Source of the DNA: Venturia oleaginea
Taxonomy: Eukaryota > Ascomycota > Dothideomycetes > Venturiales > Venturiaceae
Assembly (NCBI GenBank): GCA_013176395.1
Contig: JABMLP010000020.1
Coordinates: 1,109,000-1,172,999, forward strand
Reading direction: 5' to 3'
DNA: 64,000 nt
Made by a program: the position numbers and the translations under genes
In this document: positions 1-10,504 of the stretch, one piece after another
Numbering within the stretch: the stretch's first letter is position 1
Layout of the letters: the number at the start of each line of letters is the position of its first letter
The notes under the pieces: generated by a model
What the model was told of the DNA's origin: nothing
Seen by the model: only the letters and a program-made list of their open reading frames with translations
Database searches by the model: none

Positions 1-255
1 GTTACCAAGAACGGCAGCGGGCAGCCCGTCAGTTGAAGAGGACAGAAAACACGCGCAAGAGGACAGAGAGTACGCGTAAGAGCATGTCGAAAGGAATGAA
101 ATGGATGCAATTGAAATTCCATGGTGACGGTCTCCGGACGTCATACAGGTGCCCGTGTTCCATTGCAGCTACAGAACAGGGCAGTGCGCAGTGCACACGC
201 GAGCTTGAAACAAAGCAACTTTTGCTCAAACAAATACACAACAAAAACAAGCCGG

Positions 256-347
256 AGATCCAACTGCCTCTCATCTTTCCTCCAGTCCCCAATAACAATC
301 CAGATCCAACTGCCTCTCATCTTTCCTCCAGTCCCCAACAACAATTC
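256..347. repeat. 46-bp tandem duplication
   Basis: Two adjacent near-identical 46-bp units (256-301 and 302-347) begin AGATCCAACTGCCTC and end in AACAATCC/AACAATTC. They lie directly upstream of the ATG of the upstream reticulon exon, so they probably belong to its 5' leader or promoter. The two units differ at only a few bases, so the duplication looks recent. Confidence 0.85.
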
Positions 348-349
348 CC

Positions 350-539
350 ATGCCAATGTCTGCCGAACACGCCCCTCACGTTGACCTGCATCTCCCAACC
401 CCTGGTCTCGATACATCAGCAGCTCCATCACACTCGCAAGAACTCAAGATGGACTTCGAGCCTGTACTTCCAAAGGAGGAGACGGCACAGACGTCCAATG
501 GCAGTGCTATCCAGAACGCAAGGGACGCTGTATTTGCTT
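350..539 (+). other. Candidate alternative first exon of the reticulon gene
   Basis: An open frame starts at ATG 350 (a second in-frame ATG is at 356) and runs to a GTGAGG donor at 540. It ends in phase 1. The main first exon at 701-758 also ends in phase 1 at a GTGAGG donor, and both can join the same acceptor at 873. The last coding residues of the two exons resemble each other (QNARDAVFA against QNVRDTVIN). This points to a duplicated, mutually exclusive first exon giving a longer N-terminus of about 63 residues instead of 19. Without transcripts it could also be a decayed duplicate or 5' leader. Confidence 0.45.
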
Positions 540-700
540 GTGAGGTGCGTGTTTATGCGGGTGACGCTGTTCCTGCAGCTGCTTCTCACCCAATTTAACA
601 AAGCTAACCCATCGCAGTAGCCCAGACTCTTATCCTTTTTCCCTCAACTCCTCTCTCCTGAACTTCAATTAACAAGATCCAAACAGCCGCACAACAAGCC

Positions 701-1961
701 ATGTCTGCCGTCCAGGATCACCCAGCTACTCAGAACGTCAGGGACACGGTCATCAATGGTGAGGTGAGTACTTCGACAATAGCTGCCGCGTCACCAGAGG
801 ATAACTGACGCTGCCTAGCATCACATCACATCACCCAACAACAAGTACACATCGAAATCTAATCATGAATAGGCCCCGTTGGTCAGACTGTCTCCGAGCA
901 GGGTGCAAAGACCTCCTCCGAGTTCAAAGATCTCGCAAACTCGCGAACAACTCCTGAGACTCCAGCAGCCACTGGCCAGCCTTTGACCCGTATGCAACCC
1001 CTTCGCACCACTGTTGGCAAGCACTAACGACTACATCAGACTACCACTCCATGTTCTATAGATTGTTGAGCGTAGGATACATATGCCAGTTTGTTGTGTA
1101 ACCAAACACTAACACCTCCCAGTGGAAGAACCCTCGTGCCACCGCAATCACCTTTGCCCTCAACATCGCCTTCATCTTCGCCGGTCGATATCTCAACGTG
1201 GTTCGCTATGCATTCAAGGCTCTCTACATGGTGTTCGGAAGTAAGTGCAGAAATAAGCAACATCATGGACAAACTAACCGCAAAAAGTCACTGCTGGCGC
1301 TGAGATCGTGGGCAAGGCTGTCCTGGGCGATGGTCTAGCCACCCGTATGCGTCCCCGCAAGTACTTCACCATTCCTAAGGAATCCCTTGAGCGCCTCCTC
1401 GACGATGTGGAGCAGTTCATTAACTTCTTCGTCATTGAATTCCAACGCGTCCTGTTTGCTGAGAATATCTGGGTTACTGTTTTGGTATTAGCACTCTTTT
1501 TGACATTCAACGTAATGCCTCATACTGATAGTTCCTAGGCTTTCTTGTCAGCCTTTGGCTCCTACTTCTTGATCAAGTTCGTTCCCCTTTGGGGCCTCAC
1601 CTTGATTTCCACACTCGCTATCTACCTTGGCCCTCTCATCTACATCCAGAACAAGGAGGTTATCGATGCTCAGCTCAAGAACGCTGGAGACATGGTTAGC
1701 CAGCAGAGTAAGCAGATCAAGGACATGGCTGCTCAACACACCAAGGGCGCTACCGACGCCATCTCGACCTACGCTGGAGAGTACACCAAGAAAGCTCAAG
1801 ATTTGGTTGGACAATCCCGCCAGAAGATCCCTGAGGTTATCGGCACCAATGGTTCCACTACCAGCACCACCAAGACTCCGGACTTCCCATCGGTTCCAAA
1901 GGAGGAGCCCATTTCTGACGCTCAGGTCCCAAAGCCTCAGCCAGAGGCAATCCTTGAATAA
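701..1961 (+). CDS. Reticulon-like ER membrane-shaping protein
   Basis: Six exons (701-758, 873-989, 1040-1071, 1123-1240, 1288-1484, 1539-1961) give 314 residues. Reticulons are wedge-shaped proteins that bend the ER membrane into tubules. The reticulon domain opens with a short FYRLLSWKNP-like segment at about residues 63-72. Two long hydrophobic hairpins follow, at about 73-112 and 172-215, separated by a hydrophilic loop (about 113-170) as in the family. The C-terminal 100 residues are polar, rich in Gln, Lys and Thr, with a helical repeat-like stretch and a Pro-rich end. Every intron has GT-AG ends. All phases close without a frameshift. An upstream exon at 350-539 may supply an alternative N-terminus. 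The family assignment is firm; the exact start is less so. Confidence 0.93.
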
Positions 1962-3362
1962 GCAATTGATGAATTTCGATGAGCTATGGTAGAAACGTCT
2001 GATGGAAACCAAATTGAACCATAATGTCGGTAATGAGGGGACGAGGTAATGAACAGTCAGACTGGGAACCATAATACGACGATTTGATTTTAACCACTTC
2101 CTGCTTGAACCTTTTTGCGCTCCATCTTTCTCTCATCCACTGCAATGGCGTTAACGGTTTCTATGGGCCCTGCTTGTGACTCAGCTTGACTCTGGTCTTT
2201 GTCGGAGCAGAATTGAGCGAGCCATTGAAATCTTGGCGTTTGTATATTACTCTTTCTTAAAAAGTTAATTATCGTGTTTTCTGCTGGAGAACGGTACGAT
2301 TGTTTTGACCATATTATGGTATGGTGTAGTTGCTATGTAGTATGAATGAGGAGCTTGCAGAAATCTATGGTTCCTGATGGCTATATTGTCTTGTGTGTGA
2401 CAATTCTGATGCTCACGTTGGTGTTGATGGGCAGTTCACGGTACGCACGATCTTTTCTTTTGTCTCTCTTTCTCACATGCAGTGTCCAAACCAGTGGCGT
2501 GCGCTCAAGGCATATGAATGGAACGCTGCCTGTAATGGACTTGCTCTCAGTAATGATGAATTTGATGTCTTCTTATTCAGATGTGTTGGGGCTAATCTGA
2601 TGTAAAAGAATCTGCATGGGTGACTGTCGATATGGAAGTCGATGGTTTCAAATGTTGACAACGATGCCAACGATGCCAACGATGCAAACGATGCCCTCCT
2701 TTGACTGATCTCGCTGTTGAGAAATAAATAATGGGAAAGACACGGAAAGTGACGATCAAAGACTTTTCTATGCTTTTGGGCTTGTGTTTGGGCTTTGCTA
2801 GCCATGGACAATTCGGAAGAGACGAGAAAGGACAACAACGAAACCAAGGACTTCCTCAAAGACTTTTCTGTGCTTTCGGGTTTGTGTTTGAGCCCTCCTC
2901 GTTATTATGATCTCTCTGGGAGATTGGAAGAAGTGGACCAGCGTTGATTGAAAGCTCGCGATGTTTGCGTGGTACACAGCGGGACCGTTCCATAGCGGTT
3001 CCCGTTGGAAGGAAACGAGTATCTCGAGATGCGATTCTTATTCTTGATTGATATTTGGTTGAATTGGTCGAGATGTGCGGGCAAGGTGATTTTGGGGAAT
3101 ATTGGTTGGGTTTGTAAATCCGAACCGGAAAGACAACACGAATATCTTGCGATGACTTTCACGTCTACATCGACGCGTGGCAATTGCCTAGATCAGAAAG
3201 GGCGCTGCAATGACCCTTCTTATAATATCTGCCATTGCTATTGCCATGGCTCCACGGCCTACTATGGTGTTGTCGACTACACAGCAGTGACCTGCATCTC
3301 TCAACACAGCACTGTCACCAGGAGACATATATCAACACTTTGTCAGCACAATAGCTTTTACA
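1962..3362. other. Intergenic region with short repeats
   Basis: I see no convincing gene here; the open frames present lack any recognisable protein character. It holds a 9-bp array (ACGATGCCA, about four copies, 2661-2696). It also holds a 44-bp direct repeat, 2756-2799 and 2856-2899, spaced exactly 100 bp apart, beginning TCAAAGACTTTTCT. Confidence 0.6.
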
Positions 3363-4895
3363 ATGACGACGCTTAAAATGGGGTCTAACAGCGAGAAGGG
3401 TTCTGAAACCCCAAGTTCAAACTCAACTGAACCTCAACCAAATCACTGTCAGTTCCTACTCAAACCAGAGAAATTCACTCTTGTCACTCTACAACCTAGC
3501 AAGGACACTCCAGAGGTGCGACAAGAAGCGAAAATTAAGCTCAAAGGGTGTCAAAGACGTATGTAACCTCACATCGTACAACGCGAGGAATTCACAGCTA
3601 ATGCAATAGAAGGTAGACCTTTGACAGAAAGAATGAACAACACCGGTACGAAAGAGAAAGGCAAAGGCAAGGAGCCCGAGCATCCAGAAGCCTCAAAGCC
3701 AATAGAGACACCAAAGCCAACAGAGACACCAAAGCCAACAGAGACACCAAAGCCAACAGAGACACCAAAGCCAACAGAGACACCAAAGTCAACAAAAACA
3801 CCAAAGCCGCCAGAAGGGCTACCGCCGCCGGCATGGGACAAACTCCTCCCTCGCATGTCACCACTCCTCGGCCCCCAATACCTCGAACGCGCCAAAGCCA
3901 ACCCAACCCCCAACGAAGCAGCGCACAGACTCCGCGCCGAAGAAACCACGAGATTGGTCCAGGCCATGCTCTATGGGAAATTCGTTCCTCGCAACGCCAT
4001 CGATATCAACCTCGCGCTATGGGCGAACCTGCAAATCCCACCCACTAATTGGATTCATCCTCCCGCGGTCGGAAGTGACGAGTTTACCTATATCCGGGAT
4101 AAGGTTGTTGTCTGGTCTGAGAGAAGAAAATGCCAGTTGTTGAATGTCATTCCTGGGGAACCGGCAGGGAGTGATGGCCCGCGTTGTGTCGAGGAATCAA
4201 GGTTTTTGCAGCGTCATCAGAGCAAACAGCGGACTCCTTATTTTTTGAGGAGGACGATGAGGACGGATGGAGTTGTTCCTGAGCGCCTTTTTAATGGCCT
4301 CTTGAGTGAGGAGGAGTGGAAGGATGTTACCATGAGGGATATCAGGGAGTATAGGCATGTCGCGCCATATACCATGGATAACGGCCTTGGCAAGAGGATT
4401 GAGTTGAAGGAGGGGCTTCAGGCGGGGATGGCGCAGTTTAAAGGCTATAACGATGAGTTTAGGACGGGTGGGATGGGGATGATGAGACGGGGTTTCTTTG
4501 TGGGTAGTCATCATACTGAGATTGTGGGCCGGGAGGAGATGGCTGTTATTCAGGGGCAGGCGTTTAAGATTTGGAAGGAGGGAGAGTTGATGGAGGGGTA
4601 TACGAAGGATAGTGAGGTTGATTGGGTGGATGTTGGGGCTACGACGCTGCCTGGGGATGAGGTTTTTTGGGAGGAAGAGGAGGTTTTTGAGAGGAATGGG
4701 AGGATGGTTGGGGGTGGAGAGTGGGTTCTTGCAAGGGGGGCTAATGAGGATGTGTTTGGGGGTTTTATGGGGAGTGTTGATTTCGAGGGGGGGAGGTTTG
4801 TTCATTCTTCCTTTCAGAGATTTAGGGAGAGGGATTTGGAGGGGGAGATTGGGGAGGTGGAGAGGAGGAGGAGGTATGAGTATCGTGGGATGTAG
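3363..4895 (+). CDS. Uncharacterised protein with ETPKPT repeats
   Basis: Two exons (3363-3558 and 3610-4895) with a 51-nt intron (GTATGT...AATAG) give about 493 residues; an in-frame ATG at 3378 is an alternative start. I do not recognise the family. The N-terminus is polar and Ser/Thr-rich. It is followed by five to six copies of a six-residue Glu-Thr-Pro-Lys-Pro-Thr repeat, encoded by an 18-bp minisatellite at about 3694-3806. The rest (about residues 145-490) looks globular, has no membrane segment or signal peptide, and ends in a strongly acidic then Arg-rich tail. Codon use shifts from C-ending to G/T-rich after about 4150. The splice join is clean, so the gene is probably real, but no function can be proposed. 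Confidence 0.6.
3694..3806 (+). repeat. 18-bp coding minisatellite
   Basis: Units of about CCAAAGCCAACAGAGACA are repeated in frame five to six times inside the preceding gene and encode ETPKPT. The unit length is a multiple of three, so copy number can change without breaking the frame. Confidence 0.85.
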
Positions 4896-5246
4896 GGTCG
4901 ATTTGTGCTTGAAGGGGCGGGGACTTTGTATATTATTCATTTGCGTTTTTGAAAAGAGGTTTCAATTGGTTTTTGGGAGGTAGGGGATATGTTGGATTTG
5001 GCGTTGGGAGTTTTGTGTGTTGGAATTAGATACCCCGGTCTTGCTTTCGATCTGCAATCCAGATATTTTTGTTGGAGATTAATATTATCTGCATTGATAG
5101 GAATAATAAAGTTGTGTTTGTGAGTTTGAGGTTTGATATTAGGCTGCGAGAATGCTACTAATCCGATCTTGCTCTCCTCGGATACTTGGGACTGGCTGGG
5201 GTAAGGATTGTATCCATACACTGTACCCGATCTTGCTTTTAATATA
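4896..5246. other. Left flank of the first Pogo element
   Basis: No gene is seen. The stretch contains three copies of a CC(C)GATCTTGCT-like motif (about 5036, 5162, 5227). It also contains the left member of a direct repeat described separately. Confidence 0.5.
5072..5206 (+). repeat. Direct repeat, left copy
   Basis: It is similar in sequence and orientation to 7100-7231 on the other side of the Pogo element. Shared landmarks are GGAGATTAATATT/GAGATTGATATT near the start and GACTGGCTGGGGTAAGG/GATTGGCTGGGGTAAGG at the end. The copies are diverged by perhaps a fifth or more of their positions, so they are older than a target-site duplication. Confidence 0.6.
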
Positions 5247-7078
5247 ACGTATTCCACCATCGAGCGGGTCAAAAAGGCTTGGCACGACCAACTTATGTTA
5301 CGACTCTTCAATTTAATCGCTATCAACAATAGATTCTAAGTCCGTCGTGCTGCTATCTGATTCAGAAGATATCTTGATATCTTTTTTACAAGTTCGCGCA
5401 TTATGCCCAGCTGCGCCGCAGTTCCTACAGCGCCGTTGAGTTGGTCGGGCTGTTTCTTGACCACCACTACCACGAGCCTTCTTTGATCCCTGAGGCGCTA
5501 TAGACGCCTCTGCAGCTACCTGCGCTGCTGCAGTCCCATACTCAATAGTACCACCTTGCGGGATCCACTTCCTTTTGCGCGATTTTCGGTTCGTTGTTAC
5601 TGCTAATTGCTCTTCAAGCTCGCGGTTACGCGCAACAAGCAGAGCGTTTTGGTGTAGCATCAATTCAGCGCCCTTAACAAGCTGGGAAAAAGCCTGCCTG
5701 CGCAGTAACTGGTGACCGAGTAAAAGACTCCCTTACGAGCTTGGATTGGGATCCAAATTCATAAGTATTACTTGGAGTCTTGGACTGCCACGGCGTTTCT
5801 GGGAGATGGGTTTCTGGCGGGGTTCGTAGCCGTACTTCAAGGCGATCCAACACCACCTGCGCGTCGATAGGGACTAGCCCTACTGCCACAAAAGCCTTTT
5901 GACAGTTCTCTTTCGTAAACACGTCGAAAAAGCGTCTTTGAAGGCAGGAAGAAAGCCTTCCTTGTTGATATGGTACACGCGTCGGCGTGCCAAGTCCCGG
6001 ACGCGTTGGGAGTACTTGCGCTTCAACGGCGAGAAGCAGACCACGTCAAGGGGCTGGAGTATATGCGACGAGTGCGATGGCATGCAGAGGGTTATAATCT
6101 TGTTTTCGAGGCAGTATTCCTTGAAATCCTGGCTGAGATGGCTCTCATGGCCGTCCAAAATAAGCAGCCTGTATACCCCCACCTGCCGCGCCTTTGTATA
6201 CACGTTAAAGTGCTTCAACCACTCAAGACCAAGCGCATTATTTGTCCAGCCGTTCTCAGAGACCGAGAGCTTCCAATTCCGTGGTATATCTGCCTCCTCA
6301 TACCACGCAGAGATATGAGCGCGTCCTTTGTAGATAATGAATGGCGGGGTCGCATACCCGGCGGCGCAGATGCTCTGGATAACTGTAACCCACTCGCGAT
6401 CGCCTGGCTGGATTAAATTAGGCCGTGTACGTCTTTCAGAAGCTGTGACGACCTTCAATGACCCAATAACGCCCATCTGGAAGCCAATCTCGTCAAAGTT
6501 GTGCGTATCCTCGTCGTGGATACCGTACTTTGCCTTGGTGTCTGTAACGAGCTTGAACCACGCGCCAATAATCTCTGGATCTTCCTGTAGTATCCTCTGC
6601 CTATCCTTAGCTCGATTGAAGGCCATCTTGAGCTCATCTGAGCGCGTTATGAACCTCTCAGCCCAGTTTTTCCCTACTGGCTCTCCACCGCGTACACCCA
6701 GTAGTTTATCCGCCATATCTGCTAACTCACACAGCCGGGGCGCGAATCCTCGCGAATCGAGGTCGAGGATGTATTGGAAAATTGTCTGCTCTTCAGTCGT
6801 AGTGAGCTTGTGTCGGGCGTTGCGAGTATCTAGGCGATACGTAATTCCGTTATATCGCCTAGTTAATGTTGAAGGAGGTATATCAAACGCCTCAGTAGCG
6901 CGCCGGAGGCTTCGGAATTGGTGGGTATTGTAGGCAGAAAGGGCAAGCTGGATTCTGCCTTCTCTGTTAGATGATTGCGCATTTTGTTGTTGAGACATAT
7001 TGTGTTGATAAGGGAGCAGCTGGTCTTGGCATAAACTGACCCGCTCGATGGGTTGACCCACTCGATGGTGGAATACGT
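5247..7078 (-). mobile_element. Fot1/Pogo-type DNA transposon (1,832 bp)
   Basis: The element is bounded by terminal inverted repeats. The left end reads ACGTATTCCACCATCGAGCG, and its reverse complement ends the right side at 7078. Each end is followed by TA, the family's target-site duplication (5245-5246 and 7079-7080). At the right end the CCATCGAGYGGGTCA motif occurs twice in tandem, which looks like paired transposase-binding sites. The single gene on the minus strand encodes a DDE transposase broken by two frameshifts. Both ends are present, so the element could be mobilised in trans but not by its own product as written. Confidence 0.92.
5313..6998 (-). pseudogene. Pogo/Fot1 transposase, frameshifted
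   Basis: From the ATG at 6998 the product starts with an N-terminal helix-turn-helix of the psq/CENP-B type, followed by a second Tc5-type DNA-binding domain. The DDE domain has its aspartates in NFDEIGF, LILDGHESH and QPLDVVCFSPLK. The frame is lost near 5935, at a run of five T on the coding strand, and again near 5690, at another T5/C3 run. The three pieces are 5880-6998, 5674-5922 and 5313-5663. The last piece ends with a coiled-coil-like segment and a C-x2-C-x4-H-x4-C zinc knuckle. All catalytic residues survive, so two one-base indels are the only visible damage. Sequencing error at homopolymers is a real alternative to decay. Confidence 0.88.
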
Positions 7079-7099
7079 TACTATATAGAAGTTTTTATT

Positions 7100-7231
7100 A
7101 GAGATTGATATTGTGTTTGTCTACAGGAATGGTAAGGATTTGCTTGTGGGTTGAGATTTAGTATTAGGCTGTATAAATACTTTTGGTCTATTCTTACTCT
7201 ATTCCGATACTTAGGATTGGCTGGGGTAAGG
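7100..7231 (+). repeat. Direct repeat, right copy
   Basis: This is the partner of 5072-5206, in the same orientation on the far side of the transposon. The pair may be remnants of an older tandem array into which the transposon inserted, or of a different repeat family. Confidence 0.6.
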
Positions 7232-7431
7232 CGTGTCTGTACTTGATTTATCCCAATTGCGTAGATATCATGAAGCCATGAATAAATCTCAGGTGATATC
7301 TGGTTGGTATCTCGATTCCAGAGTATCTACGTCCTAAACTCCAAACTCCGTGTCCTGATGAATGCTGGTATCCTCCATCCAGGTTGCCTCCCTCCCAAAG
7401 GGTATAGATATTCATTCTTTCTAATCCGTAG

Positions 7432-8394
7432 TCAAACGCTATCTTCACCGACGCGTGTTTGGTTAGATCGGGGCGCCCACGCAACATGAATCTCGTTTAG
7501 TACCGACGTACACAGATTGCCGAATGTTTTTATTGCTTTCTTATCAGCTTTGCCTAAGCCATCCATCATGTGCTGGAATTTGATGTCTTTCGCTGCCATA
7601 GCCATCAATCTTTTGATAGCTTCCTCTTCGATCGAGCTCTGCTTGTGATATCCGTCACGTTTCTTGACAGTGGCATGAGAAAACGCTACCATTGGTCGTA
7701 TTGACTCCATCCACTCCTTCTCGGCTGGTGTAGATGGCTTGAAAGGAGTGAGAGTGGATGACGCCGGTGGTGCTCGCGCTTTTCCTTCGATCATGGCGGT
7801 GGCTGATTTTCCCGCTACTGAGTTGGATGCTGAGGTCGATATCTTATGTAACGCTGGCCGTTCGCTATCAGCCTGATTTGATGCCATAGACATGAAATCT
7901 ACCGTCGACAGCCACATATTGAATGACAATACCGAGAGACGATCGGTCTGCCGAAGCAAGGCGAGTGCTGCTTCCATTTCTTCTTCGGTTTAGTAGGGAT
8001 AGAAAGGGTTGGATTGACTGATCTTTCCTCCAACCATGGGAGTCGAAGAGTTCTCAACGGCTGGATCAGTGATTCCGAGTTCAAAATTGTCTGCCCATAC
8101 TTGTTCCTCATTCAATGCTTTCTCTGAAGCAGGGACAATACCTCTGAACCCGTGCCACGATAGTCTTTCCGCGACCAGGAAGATTTTCCGTTCATGAGGG
8201 GTAACTTTTGCGCGCTTCTTCTTGCACTTCGAGCAGGTATACTGATGGTTTTGCTTGCCCCCTCTGCCATGGTGAAGGACGAACCACGGGCTATATGGGA
8301 TCAGAGCCAGAGGATAGCTTACGCTGTGAAGATCATCCCCGACTCCACTGTCAGGATGCTTTGTATAGAGCTTCTTTGGCTCAAATGTTTTTCC
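7432..8394 (-). pseudogene. Unrecognised gene split by a stop codon
   Basis: One minus-strand frame stays open from 8394 to 7993 (134 codons) and, after a single TAA (7990-7992), continues in the same frame to 7432. The upstream part contains a C-x2-C segment followed by a Lys/Arg-rich run (YTCSKCKKKRAK) that could be half of a zinc-binding site. The downstream part is helical and charged, with no membrane segment. No ATG begins the upstream part, so a 5' exon is missing or undetected. I cannot name the family. Either the stop is a nonsense mutation or the two parts are separate exons. Confidence 0.4.
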
Positions 8395-8825
8395 TCAGTC
8401 GAGACGAATGCCAGTGCGGCAATTCTGGCCTGCCGTGGACTGGGATCGAGATGATTTGCTGAGCGTTTGAGAGACATGCTGGCTCGAATTGAAGGTGATG
8501 GAAGGAAGATGAGGAAGCTTGTACGAGAATGATATATGTCGGAAGCTTCTTGGTGTATCAGAAGAAGCACAATCGTCAAATCTTTTCAGGTTCGAGACCA
8601 CCAGTCGATATCCGCTTTCTCGGATCTAGGTTGGGTCACGAGCAGAGAACAAGCTGCAATTGGTTTTGTTATTGTTGAATTGGGATGTGGAAATTAATTG
8701 AAGCTTCACCAGTTTCAACCAAGAGCAAAAAGTTAAGACGACTGGCAAACCCAATTGATTGTTCAAGTCGCTTCGAGGCCCTGAATCATTCCTCCCGTGC
8801 TGATATTATAGCCAGCTTGACAAGC

Positions 8826-10340
8826 ATGAAGTTGCTACTTTCATCCCGCCCAATATGTCGCCGTAAAATTTCATCCAGCTTCATTGCCCTCTCTAGATCA
8901 CCTTCAATTCGTCCCTACACTCGTCCTTCAATCGCCCCGAAACCTGTCATCGACCTAAAACATATTCGACAAAACCCTGGCCTCTACGAACTGAACTGCA
9001 TCGACCGCAATTACCCAGCTCAAAGCAAGAACTCATGGCGCATCAAGGAGCTGTACGAGAAATGGCATCGCTTGCAATTCGAGTGTCGTCCATTGAGGCA
9101 GCGACTCAATCAAATACACGAGTCACTTGCCAAAACTGCAATCAAAGATGATCTGCTTAAGGAGGCGAAAGAGCTACAACCAGCTATCACAGCAATTGAG
9201 GACCAAGAGAAGGAATGTCGAAGATTGATACAACATCTGGCAGAAGAGCTACCAAATCTGAGCAGCACATACACACCGACTGGAAGTGAGCCAGAATTGA
9301 TTGGCTACATCAACGACCACCCCGAATCTACACCTTCATCCTCCGATCGAGTCTGGCGTTCTCACATTCATATCGGTACGGAGCTCGATCTTTTGGACTT
9401 TGCAGGCGCAGCGACCACCTCTGGCTGGGGTTGGTACTATCTCAAGAATGAGGCTGCTTTGCTCGAACAGGCCCTCATACAGTATGCCCTCAGCATCGCC
9501 ATGAAGAGAGGATGGCAGATCGTTTCTCCTCCATCCATGGTGTATGCTCATGTCTCAGATGCATGTGGTTTCCAACCTCGGGATCAGAATGGCGAACAAC
9601 AAATCTACTTCGTGGAGCAGGCAGAGAAAGACAAGGCGAAGCCACAGATGGTTCTTGCAGGCACGGCCGAGATTCCTCTGGCAGGCATGAGGTCAAACAC
9701 CACCTTCACACCTGATCAATTGCCTCTCAAATCGGTAGGAGTGAACCGCTGCTACCGTGCCGAAGCCGGAGCTCGTGGTGTAGATACGAAAGGTCTCTAC
9801 CGGGTTCATGAATTCACAAAGGTTGAAATGTTCGCATGGACAATGCCAGATCAGTCGCCTTCGTCGGACATGACCACGAACCACACCGAAGCTTTCGCTG
9901 CAGCTCACACTTCACCTGCGTCAACTCTCTTCGCCGAACTGCAGGACATACAGACCGAGATTCTCCAGTCACTTGGCCTTCATTGTCGCATCCTCGAGAT
10001 GCCCACAACCGATCTCGGAGCCAGTGCCAGTCGTAAGCGCGACATCGAGGCCTTCTTTCCCTCAAGGAGAGAAAAGGATGAAGGTTGGGGTGAAGTCACT
10101 TCAACTAGCATTTGCACAGACTTTCAATCAAGACGACTTGCCACGAAAGTGCAAATCATCGACCAAGGAAAGAAAAAGATGGACTATCCATTCACGATAA
10201 ACGGGACTGCGATGGCAGTGCCAAGGGTCTTGGCTTGTTTGTTGGAAAATGGGTGGGATGAAGCAAATACGAGAGTGAAAGTGCCAGAGGTCCTGAGACA
10301 ATGGATGGGCGGTATGGAGTGGATTGAGAAGAGCAAGTGA
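8826..10340 (+). CDS. Seryl-tRNA synthetase, mitochondrial
   Basis: This intronless class II aminoacyl-tRNA synthetase charges tRNA-Ser. I chose the ATG at 8826, which gives 504 residues, because it starts an Arg/Ser-rich N-terminus lacking acidic residues (about 40 residues), typical of a mitochondrial presequence. The frame runs open to 8685 but that part has no such character. A long coiled-coil arm (about residues 70-145) is the tRNA-binding domain. Class II motif 1 lies near 226-238. Motif 2 is near 306-336, with CYRAEAGARG and FTKVEMF. Motif 3 is near 459-475 (NGTAMAVPRVLACLLEN). An acidic, Ser-rich insertion sits at about 340-360. It is intact and unlike the broken genes on either side. 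In yeast the equivalent gene is DIA4. Confidence 0.95.
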   Translation: MKLLLSSRPICRRKISSSFIALSRSPSIRPYTRPSIAPKPVIDLKHIRQNPGLYELNCIDRNYPAQSKNSWRIKELYEKWHRLQFECRPLRQRLNQIHESLAKTAIKDDLLKEAKELQPAITAIEDQEKECRRLIQHLAEELPNLSSTYTPTGSEPELIGYINDHPESTPSSSDRVWRSHIHIGTELDLLDFAGAATTSGWGWYYLKNEAALLEQALIQYALSIAMKRGWQIVSPPSMVYAHVSDACGFQPRDQNGEQQIYFVEQAEKDKAKPQMVLAGTAEIPLAGMRSNTTFTPDQLPLKSVGVNRCYRAEAGARGVDTKGLYRVHEFTKVEMFAWTMPDQSPSSDMTTNHTEAFAAAHTSPASTLFAELQDIQTEILQSLGLHCRILEMPTTDLGASASRKRDIEAFFPSRREKDEGWGEVTSTSICTDFQSRRLATKVQIIDQGKKKMDYPFTINGTAMAVPRVLACLLENGWDEANTRVKVPEVLRQWMGGMEWIEKSK

Positions 10341-10504
10341 AGGACGATCATTCGCAGCGAAGACAATGGATCTTGCCGGGCTCTTTGTCCCCTTATCAGC
10401 CTCTGAAGCCACACCATCTACTCTCACTGCTGCATCAATCTCTGTTTCTGCCTTCTTCATGCATCAGGTACGACACTTCGTACTCACAATAGCAGCAGGT
10501 CTCC

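Noticed and set aside
2473..2859. 128-codon minus-strand frame
   Set aside because: It spans the 9-bp array and a direct-repeat copy; the Ala-Ser-Leu run is a repeat artefact.
4197..4940. 247-codon minus-strand open frame
   Set aside because: It is antisense to the 3363-4895 gene; its Pro/Leu/His-rich make-up is a shadow of the G/T-rich coding strand.
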